This document shows positions 48,070 to 58,615 of a stretch of DNA of 64,000 nucleotides, piece by piece; positions within the stretch are counted from its first letter, which is position 1; every line of letters begins with the position of its first letter. This DNA comes from Paramecium sonneborni (lineage: Eukaryota > Ciliophora > Oligohymenophorea > Peniculida > Parameciidae), in contig CAJJDN010000113.1 of NCBI GenBank assembly GCA_905182985.1, positions 29,081 to 93,080 of the forward strand, written 5' to 3'. The notes under the pieces were generated by a model. It made no database searches. It saw nothing but the letters and a program-made list of their open reading frames with translations, and was not told the DNA's origin. Both the position numbers and the translations under genes were made by a program.

Positions 48070-49411
48070 CTTATGTATGACAAATATCAATTAATTATTA
48101 TTAATAAGTTAATTATATGTTAATATGATAATAATACTTAATAATTAATAATAAATAATAGTGAATGCTACAAAAATTAAAAACAATCGTTCTTTATTTA
48201 TTAATAATAAATTTAAAGATATTTAAAGATGTATGTATAACTAATAAGCATTTTAGATAATATTATTTTTATTAATAAAATAAATTAATGTATTTTATAC
48301 AATAATTGTAAAATTAATTATACTTAAAATGAGACACTATAATTGAATATAACTTAAAATATAGTCTAATTATGAAACTTAAATATTTTATTTTAATTAA
48401 ACAAATTAAATAATACTCAACTTTGTGTTGAATTATATCAAAGGTTGATAAAAATAAACTTACATTTTGGAATTAAATAAATATCTTAACAAGTAAATTT
48501 TATTCAAAGAAATGAACTTATTTTTTAATAAATCTCAATCATTAATTCTTATATATCTTGGATAATTAAATTATTATCAATAAAGTTACTTAAAGTTCCC
48601 TAGAAAATATATAATTTCATATTTAAGATTTACCAATATAATTCAACTTTAATCATACATAATTTTGAGAAGACATTATATTTTTAAAAAGATTTATATC
48701 AATTATTATTAGATATTATAACAAATTTAGCTAAGTTAAAATTGAAATATTTACATTCATATAATCCTTTTATATATATCATATATTAAAGGGATAACAT
48801 AAAACTCAATCTTCAAACTGTTAGATAGTGTAACTCCATATTTATCTGTATTTTTATGATTCGTGATCAAATATAAATTATAATTTGATATTCTCAAATT
48901 CAGAATAATTTACCATGTTTTTAATAATTTATAATATTCATAATTTAAAACTTAAAATTATTAGAAAAAATTATAATTAAAATGAATTGTAAAGGCTCTT
49001 TAAAATTTTAATGATAAAATAAAAGACAAAGTTAATTTTTATGGTAAATTTTAAAAAAATGATAAAAAAAAATTGAATTATCTTTTATAGAAACAAATAT
49101 CTAAGATTATTATTTTATGACACTAAAACTTTTCTTTCAATAAATTTCAAATTCCAACATCTAATAATATGATTTTTTCCTAAAGAATATAAGAGATTTG
49201 TAGATGTAAAAAATAAAAGAATATTATTATAATAATTTTCTATTAATGAATTTTCTTCTAATACTGGAAAAACTTTATCCTCATCTAGACTAAGAAATTC
49301 TAAATATTTATTATTTTATGTAGTTAAAAAATTTTGGATACTCAAAACGCTTCAGAGTTTGTATTGTTTTAAATTTAATATATTTTATTTATATTTCCAA
49401 TTTATTATTTT
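47677..49411. repeat. duplicated block A (second full copy)
   Basis: Copy of 44750-46484. At 49412 it runs on into unique sequence that leads to the plus-strand kinase-TPR gene. So the real chromosome probably has one copy of the block, and the DNA between the two N characters is redundant. Confidence 0.88.
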
Positions 49412-49604
49412 ATTTTAGAGAATTTAATTTACTTTATAAACCTATAATTGATTCTTTGATTATTTACTAATTTAATTTATATAAAAAGATATCTTTCTTG
49501 ATAAGAAATTGAATGTTTTTTTAACATAACTGAATTTGTTATTTATTACACATTAGTTCATATCACTTAATATTATTTTTATTTTCAATTTATTTAAAAA
49601 ATTA

Positions 49605-52292
49605 ATGTTTTAATAGAATTAGACAATTGTTGTGGATGGTATCGAAATTTTACTGAGAGGGCTACTTTTCAAAGCTAATGAAGGCAATGTTTATTAGGGA
49701 ATTATTAAATCCAATAAGAAAAAAGTTGCTATAAAAGAATTAGATCATTATTAAGACTATCTAGATGAAGTTTTAACAATTTTAAAGGGAAAGAAACATT
49801 CTAATATTATAGAAATAATTGCTATATCGAATGATAGAAACAGGATTATTATGGAATTAACAGATGGATCAGTTAAAGATCTGATGAAAAATAACTTTGT
49901 ATTAAACAAGGAAACTATAATGATAGATGATATATTCATATAAGTATAATATTTATATGAAATTTAGATGGTCTAAGGTGTAAATGAATTTCATTAATAT
50001 GGTTTAATACATAGAAATTTAAAACCAGAAAACTTTTTTTACTTTTTAAATTAAGAAAACAAAAAAATAATCATAAAATTAATTGATTTTGGTACTTATG
50101 AATTAAACAATCAAATATACACATAGAATGTTGGTACAATTAATTACATTGCTCCAGAATTAGTAAGAAATATCCCTTATGATTAATCTATTGACATTTG
50201 GTCATTAGGCATTATTTATTATAAAATGATAACAACAGAGGATTTTTTTAATGGTATTCATTTATATTTTTTCAGGTAATACGATTGATGAAATTAAATA
50301 ATAAATATAAGAAATAGTTTAAATACAAATAGATTAGAAAATAAAAAACCATAAATAATTAAATTTTGAAGAGAAAGAATTACTTTTAAATATGTTAAAG
50401 ATTTAAAAAAATGAAAGGTTTAAGTGTTTATAAATTATAAATAAACTTAGGGATTAAACACCAATTGATGAAGGTTTATTATAAAATTTAATTTATTAGT
50501 AGATAAATAGTGGAAATAAAAAATGAAATATATTGATCTATGGATTTAAAATCCAAAAAATGATGAAGTTGACAAAAAAATAGGTTTTTTGTTTTTATAT
50601 TAAATAGCTGAATTATTATTAGATGATAAATTTGTTGAAAAAGCTATGTAATACTTTGATAAACTAATAGCAATTAATCCGAAAAAAGATAATACTTATG
50701 AGAGAATAGGTACTTTTAATTTAATTATTAAATAGCTAAATTGTTATTAAAAAATAATAAATGTTAAGAAGCAATTAAATACATTGATAAATGGATTGCA
50801 ATTAATCCAAAAAAGCATTCTACTTATGAGAGAATAGGTTTTTTTAATTTAAATTTTAAATAGTTAAGTTGTTATTAGAAAATAATAAGTATTAAGAAGC
50901 AATATAATATCCCATATATCCTGTTAACGTTATAAAATAAATTTATTAGAACATAATTAATGAATTTTATTCTCCTAACTAATAATTAATGATCCAAATC
51001 TTTTATTTTCACTATACATTGATAAATGCATTGCAATTAATCCAAATAATGATGAAGCATATAGATCAATAAGTATTTTAAATTTACTTATCAAATAGCC
51101 GATTTGTTATTAAAAAATGATAAGTGTTCAGAAGCAATTAAATACTTTGATAAATGGATTAAAATCGATCTTAAAAATTATGAGACTTATAGATCAATAA
51201 GTTTTTTAAATTTACTTATTAAATAGCCGATTTGTTATTGAAAAATGATAAGTGTTAAGAAGCAATCCGATACTTTGATCAATGGATTGCAATTAATCCA
51301 TATCATTAGAATACTTATTTTTTATTAAGTACATTAAATTAACATATTAAATAGCTGATTCGTTATTAAAATATGATAAGCGTTAAGAAGCAATTAAATA
51401 CTTTGACAAATGGATTTCAATGAATCCAAAAAATTAACGTATTTATTTATAAATAGGTATCTCAATTTAACATATTAAATAGCTGATTTGTTATTAAAAA
51501 ATGATATGTGTTAAGAAGCTATTATGTACTTTGATCAATGGATTTCAATTAATCGATATAATTAAAGTACTTATTTTTTATTAAGTACGTTAAATTAATA
51601 TATTAAATAGCTGATTTATTATTGCAAAACAATAAGTGCTAAGAAGCAATTTAATACTTTGATCAATGGATTGCAATTGATCTAAAAAATTATGATGCTT
51701 ATAAATAAATAGGTTTTTTAAATTTACATATTAAATAGCTGATTTGTTATTAAAATATCATCATTGTTAGAAAGCAGTTAGGTACTATGATTAATTGATT
51801 GCAATTCATCCAAAATAAAAAAGTACTCTTTTTGAAATAGGTTTATTTAATTTACATATTAAATAGCTGATTTATTATTAAAAAAGGATAAATGTTAAGA
51901 GGCAATCCGATACTTTGATCAATGGATTGCAATCGATCCAAAAAATTATGATACTTATTTATTAATTAGTAAGTCAAATTAAAATATTAAATAGCTAATT
52001 AGTTATTAAAAAATAATAAGTTTTAAGAAGCAATTAAATACTTTGATCAATGGATTGTAATCGATCAAAAACATTATGATACTTATAGATAAATAGGTTT
52101 CTTAAATTTACATATTTATTAGCTGATTTGTTATTCCAATATAGAAACAATATCCAAAATATAGAATTAACTGTTAAATAAATTACAAATCAATCTGAAA
52201 AATAATAATTAATATTAAAATGTATTTTTCTTTATTATATTTAAAGTTTTTAACTAGAAAAAATGAAAGAATAACATATAATGGTATATTGA
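49605..52292 (+). CDS. protein kinase with C-terminal TPR array (HRN, likely inactive)
   Basis: ATG 49605; kinase domain about residues 1-290, then about 13 TPR repeats; TGA 52290-52292. Motifs: KANEGNVYQGIIKS, KKVAIKELDHY (Lys), KKHSNIIEIIAIS, IIMELTDGSVKDLM, YGLIHRNLKPENFF where HRD is HRN (codon 50016-50018), IKLIDFGTYELN, VGTINYIAPELV and IDIWSLGIIYYKM. A 22-nt intron sits after DFFN. Each TPR is 34 aa of the form LLLKNNKCQEAIKYIDKW..AINPK..., split by one intron at the same place; eleven of these introns are 26 nt, the first 24 nt. TPRs bind peptides or form solenoids. TPR 3 is interrupted by the insert at 50908-51014. Paralogue of the minus-strand gene at 55098-58572. Confidence 0.82.
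50545..52140 (+). repeat. diverged TPR exon-intron modules (128-bp period)
   Basis: About twelve modules of 102 nt coding plus one intron of 26 nt (first one 24 nt). Introns begin GTTT/GTAC/GTAT and end ATTAAATAG in most cases. Modules have diverged clearly from one another, unlike the array of the minus paralogue. Confidence 0.85.
50908..51014. mobile_element. IES-like insert inside TPR 3
   Basis: About 107 bp bounded by TA that breaks the third TPR (after ...KYQEAIQ) and shifts the frame. Removing it with one TA leaves ...EAIQYIDKCIAINPN..., exactly the repeat consensus. The right end read inward is TATAGTGA, a perfect fit to the Paramecium IES end consensus TAYAGYNR. The left end (TATCCCAT, or TAATATCC if it begins three bases earlier) fits poorly. 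Paramecium IESs are remnants of Tc1/mariner elements normally cut out during macronuclear development; a length near 107 is within their range. Confidence 0.6.
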
Positions 52293-52671
52293 TATATAAA
52301 TAAAAATAATAATTTAATAATTTTTAATCCTAAAAGTATTTTTTACAAGATTTACTATCAGCCTAATCTATTTATCAATTTAAATTCTTTTTTTATCTAT
52401 GTTTGAAGCAAATACTTTTAAAAATATACAATTAAAGAATTATTTTGAAATTTTTTTGTTTGGATGAATAATAAGATTAAAATATAAATTTTACATTTTT
52501 AAATTCAATTCATTTTATAGACAAATATAAAATATAATCTTTATAAGTAATCTAATTTATATTGATAAGATATATTCTTATTGAATAAGAATAATAATAA
52601 TATTAATATTATTAAATCACATTTTAGCTCCTTTTTATAAGAACAAGATCTAAGATTATCATTTTCTTTAG
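52293..52671. other. intergenic, no gene seen
   Basis: AT-rich DNA after the TPR gene; from 52544 it belongs to duplicated block B. Confidence 0.45.
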
Positions 52672-53346
52672 TCATTAAATTTGAACCAGTTATAAAGCAA
52701 TTTTATGTTTATAATAAAGGATATTTAGCGAAAACTTTAAAACACACAAAATTTTGTTCTGTTAAATTAGAATCAAATTTATATTAAAATATTGATCCAT
52801 TTTCCATTCCCAAAATTAATCTTTAATACAAGGAGTGAAACATAATGAAGTTGTTTCACATTCAAAATTTTAAAATTTAAGACGCTTCTATAAATTAAAA
52901 TTATAAATTTAGAGTTTTTTATCTTATTTTGCATATGCAAAACTAATCAAATCATATGAAAAAGCCACACAAATTATTTCTTTATAATCTCCAAATTCAT
53001 TTACAATTTATTTATCTTTAATATCATAAAATATCAATTATCCATTTTCATTTTTTTTGATATAATTTTCATTAATATTTTGATAACTTTTGAGAGTAGA
53101 CAAACCTTCAAGATTGTTAGTTATTTTATCTTAATTAATACTCTTTATAATTATTTCATTGACCTTTTAGGCTACCACATATTTTATATCGCCATTTTAA
53201 TTAATAACTAAGTCCAGATCCATTTTAAATTGTAGTTATTCTTTTGATATTTGAGACTTATTATAAATCCTTATGATTTATTTTATGTATAATATCATCC
53301 TTTGAATTTACAATAATAATTTGCTCTGTTTGTTCATTTCAAACAT
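52672..53346 (-). pseudogene. WD40-like ORF, probably broken
   Basis: TGA-free frame of 224 codons, ATG 53346 to TGA 52674-52672. Middle part is WD40-like: NENGQLIFYDIKDKQIVNEF, then YKEIICVAFSYDLISFAYAK and QDKKLQIYNFNLQKRL. At both ends the better WD-like reading moves to another frame (for example TEQIIIVNSKDDIIHKINHK upstream), so frames are broken or further introns exist. Exact copy at 54125-54799 through block B. Confidence 0.5.
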
Positions 53347-53644
53347 ATCTTAATCTTTTAAAATATTGTTTACTTTTAGATGATATTCTCTATTATAAAA
53401 AAATGAAAATAAATAATTTCTCTTTTATGATAATAAAGACAAATAAATTTTTAATGAATGTGAAAATACTGGTGAAATAACTCATTCACATGATTTCAAT
53501 AATTTTGCATATGTAAAATAAATAAAAAAACTATAAATAGAATTTTAATTTAAATAGATATATAATAGGTTTATAGGAAATCTTGTAAAGAAATATTAAG
53601 GATTTACAAATATTAAATATTATTTTTATTTGTATCTAAATATA

Positions 53645-53995
53645 TCAATATATGTTACTGTTAAAAACTTAAAAGTATAATTAAAACAAAATACATTCTA
53701 ATATTAATTATTAATATTTAGGTTGATATGTTATAGATTTAACAGTTAATTCTAGACTTTCGAAATTTTTTCTAAATTTGAGTAACAATTCAGCTATTAA
53801 ATATTTATATCAAAAAACCTATTCTCTCATAAGTATTATCATTGTTTGGATCAATTGCAATCCATTTATGAAAGTATTATATCGTTTCTTAACATTTATT
53901 TTTGCTTAATAACAAATTAGCTATTTGATATTTTAATGAAAAAAAACCTATTTTCTCATAAGTATTATCATTTTTTGGATCAATTGTAATCAATT
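53645..53995 (-). pseudogene. 3' fragment of kinase-TPR gene (block B copy)
   Basis: Last TPR modules and stop (TGA 53647-53645) of the minus-strand kinase-TPR gene, repeated from 55098-55448. Cut at the N. Redundant with the full gene and probably not a separate locus. Confidence 0.75.
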
Positions 53996-53996
53996 N

Positions 53997-55448
53997 TAAG
54001 TAATCTAATTTATATTGATAAGATATATTCTTATTGAATAAGAATAATAATAATATTAATATTATTAAATCACATTTTAGCTCCTTTTTATAAGAACAAG
54101 ATCTAAGATTATCATTTTCTTTAGTCATTAAATTTGAACCAGTTATAAAGCAATTTTATGTTTATAATAAAGGATATTTAGCGAAAACTTTAAAACACAC
54201 AAAATTTTGTTCTGTTAAATTAGAATCAAATTTATATTAAAATATTGATCCATTTTCCATTCCCAAAATTAATCTTTAATACAAGGAGTGAAACATAATG
54301 AAGTTGTTTCACATTCAAAATTTTAAAATTTAAGACGCTTCTATAAATTAAAATTATAAATTTAGAGTTTTTTATCTTATTTTGCATATGCAAAACTAAT
54401 CAAATCATATGAAAAAGCCACACAAATTATTTCTTTATAATCTCCAAATTCATTTACAATTTATTTATCTTTAATATCATAAAATATCAATTATCCATTT
54501 TCATTTTTTTTGATATAATTTTCATTAATATTTTGATAACTTTTGAGAGTAGACAAACCTTCAAGATTGTTAGTTATTTTATCTTAATTAATACTCTTTA
54601 TAATTATTTCATTGACCTTTTAGGCTACCACATATTTTATATCGCCATTTTAATTAATAACTAAGTCCAGATCCATTTTAAATTGTAGTTATTCTTTTGA
54701 TATTTGAGACTTATTATAAATCCTTATGATTTATTTTATGTATAATATCATCCTTTGAATTTACAATAATAATTTGCTCTGTTTGTTCATTTCAAACATA
54801 TCTTAATCTTTTAAAATATTGTTTACTTTTAGATGATATTCTCTATTATAAAAAAATGAAAATAAATAATTTCTCTTTTATGATAATAAAGACAAATAAA
54901 TTTTTAATGAATGTGAAAATACTGGTGAAATAACTCATTCACATGATTTCAATAATTTTGCATATGTAAAATAAATAAAAAAACTATAAATAGAATTTTA
55001 ATTTAAATAGATATATAATAGGTTTATAGGAAATCTTGTAAAGAAATATTAAGGATTTACAAATATTAAATATTATTTTTATTTGTATCTAAATATATCA
55101 ATATATGTTACTGTTAAAAACTTAAAAGTATAATTAAAACAAAATACATTCTAATATTAATTATTAATATTTAGGTTGATATGTTATAGATTTAACAGTT
55201 AATTCTAGACTTTCGAAATTTTTTCTAAATTTGAGTAACAATTCAGCTATTAAATATTTATATCAAAAAACCTATTCTCTCATAAGTATTATCATTGTTT
55301 GGATCAATTGCAATCCATTTATGAAAGTATTATATCGTTTCTTAACATTTATTTTTGCTTAATAACAAATTAGCTATTTGATATTTTAATGAAAAAAAAC
55401 CTATTTTCTCATAAGTATTATCATTTTTTGGATCAATTGCAATCCATT
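53997..55448. repeat. duplicated block B (second copy)
   Basis: Copy of 52544-53995; this copy is continuous with the TPR array and the kinase to its right, so it is the better candidate for the real arrangement. Confidence 0.88.
54125..54799 (-). pseudogene. WD40-like ORF (block B copy)
   Basis: Identical to 52672-53346; see that entry. Of the two, this copy lies directly downstream of the intact kinase-TPR gene. Confidence 0.5.
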
Positions 55449-58400
55449 AATCAAAGTATTATATCGTTTCTAAACACTTATTATGGAATAATAACAATTA
55501 AGCTATTTAATATTTTAATTAAAAAACCTATTTTCTCATAAGTATTATCATTTTTTGGATCAATTGTAATCAATTACTCAAAGTATTATATCGTTTCTTA
55601 ACACTTATTATGGAATAATAACAATTAAGCTATTTAATATTTTAATAACAAAACCAATTCTCTCATAAGTGTTATCATTTTTTGGATCAATTGCTATCCA
55701 TTAATCAAAGTATTATATCATTTCTTAACACTTATTATTGAATAATAACAATTAAGCTATTTAATATTTTAATTAAAAAACCTATTTTCTCATAAGTATT
55801 ATCATTTTTTGGATCAATTGCAATCCATTAATCAAAGTATTATATCGTTTCTTAACACTTATTATGGAATAATAACAATTAAGCTATTTAATATTTTAAT
55901 TAAAAAACCTATTTTCTCATAAGTATTATCATTTTTTGGATCAATTGCAATCCATTAATCAAAGTATTATATCGTTTCTAAACACTTATTATGGAATAAT
56001 AACAATTAAGCTATTTAATATTTTAATTAAAAAACCTATTTTCTCATAAGTATTATCATTTTTTGGATCAATTGTAATCAATTACTCAAAGTATTATATC
56101 GTTTCTTAACACTTATTATGGAATAATAACAATTAAGCTATTTAATATTTTAATAACAAAACCAATTCTCTCATAAGTGTTATCATTTTTTGGATCAATT
56201 GCTATCCATTAATCAAAGTATTATATCATTTCTTAACACTTATTATTGAATAATAACAATTAAGCTATTTAATATTTTAATTAAAAAACCTATTTTCTCA
56301 TAAGTATTATCATTTTTTGGATCAATTGCAATCCATTAATCAAAGTATTATATCGTTTCTTAACACTTATTATGGAATAATAACAATTAAGCTATTTAAT
56401 ATTTTAATTAAAAAACCTATTTTCTCATAAGTATTATCATTTTTTGGATCAATTGCAATCCATTAATCAAAGTATTATATCGTTTCTTAACACTTATTAT
56501 GGAATAATAACAATTAAGCTATTTAATATTTTAATTAAAAAACCTATTTTCTCATAAGTATTATCATTTTTTGGATCAATTGCAATCCATTAATCAAAGT
56601 ATTATATCGTTTCTTAACACTTATTATGGAATAATAACAATTAAGCTATTTAATATTTTAATTAAAAAACCTATTTTCTCATAAGTATTATCATTTTTTG
56701 GATCAATTGCAATCCATTAATCAAAGTATTATATCGTTTCTTAACACTTATTATGGAATAATAACAATTAAGCTATTTAATATTTTAATTAAAAAACCTA
56801 TTTTCTCATAAGTATTATCATTTTTTGGATCAATTGCAATCCATTAATCAAAGTATTATATCGTTTCTTAACACTTATTATGGAATAATAACAATTAAGC
56901 TATTTAATATTTTAATTAAAAAACCTATTTTCTCATAAGTATTATCATTTTTTGGATCAATTGCAATCCATTAATCAAAGTATTATATCGTTTCTTAACA
57001 CTTATTATGGAATAATAACAATTAAGCTATTTAATATTTTAATTAAAAAACCTATTTTCTCATAAGTATTATCATTTTTTGGATCAATTGCAATCCATTA
57101 ATCAAAGTATTATATCGTTTCTTAACACTTATTATGGAATAATAACAATTAAGCTATTTAATATTTTAATTAAAAAACCTATTTTCTCATAAGTATTATC
57201 ATTTTTTGGATCAATTGCAATCCATTAATCAAAGTATTATATCGTTTCTTAACACTTATTATGGAATAATAATCGAATTAATATAACTATAAATTTATAG
57301 CAACCAAACTATTAAATATTTAAACTAAAAAAACCTATACTCTCAAAAGTTATATCATTTTTTGGATTAATTGCAATCCATTTATCAAAGTATTTGATTG
57401 CTTCTTAACACTTATCATAACTTAATAATAAATCGGCTATTTAATAATAAAATTGAAAAACCTATCATCTCATAAGTTTTATGATTTTTTGGATCAACTG
57501 CAATTAGTTTATCGAAGTATTATATAGCTTTTTAAGTAATTTTATCATCTTATAGTAATTCAGCTATTTAATATGAAAAACAAAAAACCAATTCTTTTTT
57601 AAACTTCCTCATTTTTTTAATTTTCAATCCATAGATTAATATCTTTCATTGCTTATTTCCACTTATTATCTAGTAATAAAGTAAATTATAGAATAAACCT
57701 TCATCAATTGATGCTTTATCACTAAGTTTATTTATAATTTATAAACAATTAATTCTTTCATTTTTTTAAATCTTTAAAATATTTAAAAGTAATTCTTTCT
57801 GCTCACAATTCAATTATTTATTCTTTTTTATTTTCTAATCTACTTGCATTTAAACTATTCCTTATATTTATTATTTAATTTCATCAATCGTATTACCTGA
57901 AAAATATAAATGAATACCATTAAAAAAATCCTCTGTTGTTATTATTTCATAATAAATAATGCCTAGTGACCAAATATCAATAGATTAATCATAAGGAATA
58001 TTTCTTACTAATTCTGGAGCAATGTAATTAATTGTACCAACATTCTATGTGTATATAGTGTTTTCCATTTTAGATGTGCCAAAATCAATTAATTTTATGA
58101 TTATTTTTTTGTTTTCTTAATTGAAAAAGTAAACAAAGTTTTCTGGTTTTAAATCTCTATGTATTAAACTATATTTATGAAATTCATTTACACCTTAGAC
58201 CATCTAAATTTCATATAAATATTATACTTAAATAAATACATCATCTATTATTATAGTCTCATTGTTTAAAACAAAATTATTTTCCATCAAATCTTTAACT
58301 GATCCATCTGCTAATTCCATAACAATTATTTTTCCCTTTTTAATATTCTAAAAAGCAATTATCTCTATAATATTAGAATGTTTCTTTCCCTTTAATATTT

Positions 58401-58572
58401 TTAACACTTCATCTAGATAATCTGAAGAATATTTCTATTTTTTAATAAGAACTTTTTTATTATTGGATTTAATTATTCCATTATATAAATCACCCTCATT
58501 TGCTTTGTAACTTAACCTTTCCTGCAATATTTCGAGACCATCCACTATAATTGTCTTATTATATTATTTCAT
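55098..58572 (-). CDS. protein kinase with long, homogenised TPR array
   Basis: ATG 58572; TGA 55100-55098. Kinase: YKANEGDLYNGIIKSNN, KKVLIKKQKY (Lys), KKHSNIIEIIAF, IVMELADGSVKDLM, YSLIHRDLKPENFVYF with an intact catalytic HRD (Asp codon 58155-58153), IKLIDFGTSKME, VGTINYIAPELV, IDIWSLGIIYYEI. A 21-nt intron follows DFFN. After a short linker (KWKQAMKDINLWIENQK) come about 20 TPRs, fifteen of them near-identical 127-bp modules (34 aa plus a 25-nt intron): LLLFHNKCQETIQYFDQW, IAIDPKNDNTYEKI. One module near 57275-57310 carries extra bases of unclear status. Likely an active Ser/Thr kinase whose TPR solenoid selects partners. Confidence 0.82.
55431..57335 (-). repeat. 127-bp tandem array: one TPR + one 25-nt intron per unit
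   Basis: Fifteen starts of GGATCAATTG-type units fall exactly 127 bp apart (55431, 55558, ... 57209). 127 = 102 (34 codons) + 25 (intron, starting GTTTTTTAATTAAAAT and ending ATTAAATAG on the minus strand). Units from about 56320 to 57208 look identical to each other. Variants A (TTTCTAAAC), B (TAATCAATTACTC) and C (GCTATCC with ATCATTTC) recur in the same order 508 bp apart, a four-unit higher-order period. Confidence 0.93.
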
Positions 58573-58615
58573 TTAATTTATCAAATAAATTGAAAATAAA
58601 ATAAAATAATATTAG

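Larger units (their letters stand above)
52544..53995. repeat. duplicated block B (first copy)
   Basis: Recurs without visible change at 53997-55448 (offset 1453); the two copies meet at a single N (53996). It holds the WD40-like ORF and the 3' end of the minus TPR gene. The break falls inside the TPR tandem array, a place where short-read assemblies fail, so this is probably an assembly duplication. Confidence 0.88.

Noticed and set aside
47677..48090. Second DHHC palmitoyltransferase gene
   Set aside because: Identical to the first copy and cut off at an N before the catalytic domain; explained by block duplication.
55431..57335. CRISPR-like or satellite array (regular 127-bp period)
   Set aside because: The whole unit repeats, there are no variable spacers, and it decodes into 34-aa TPRs with an intron.
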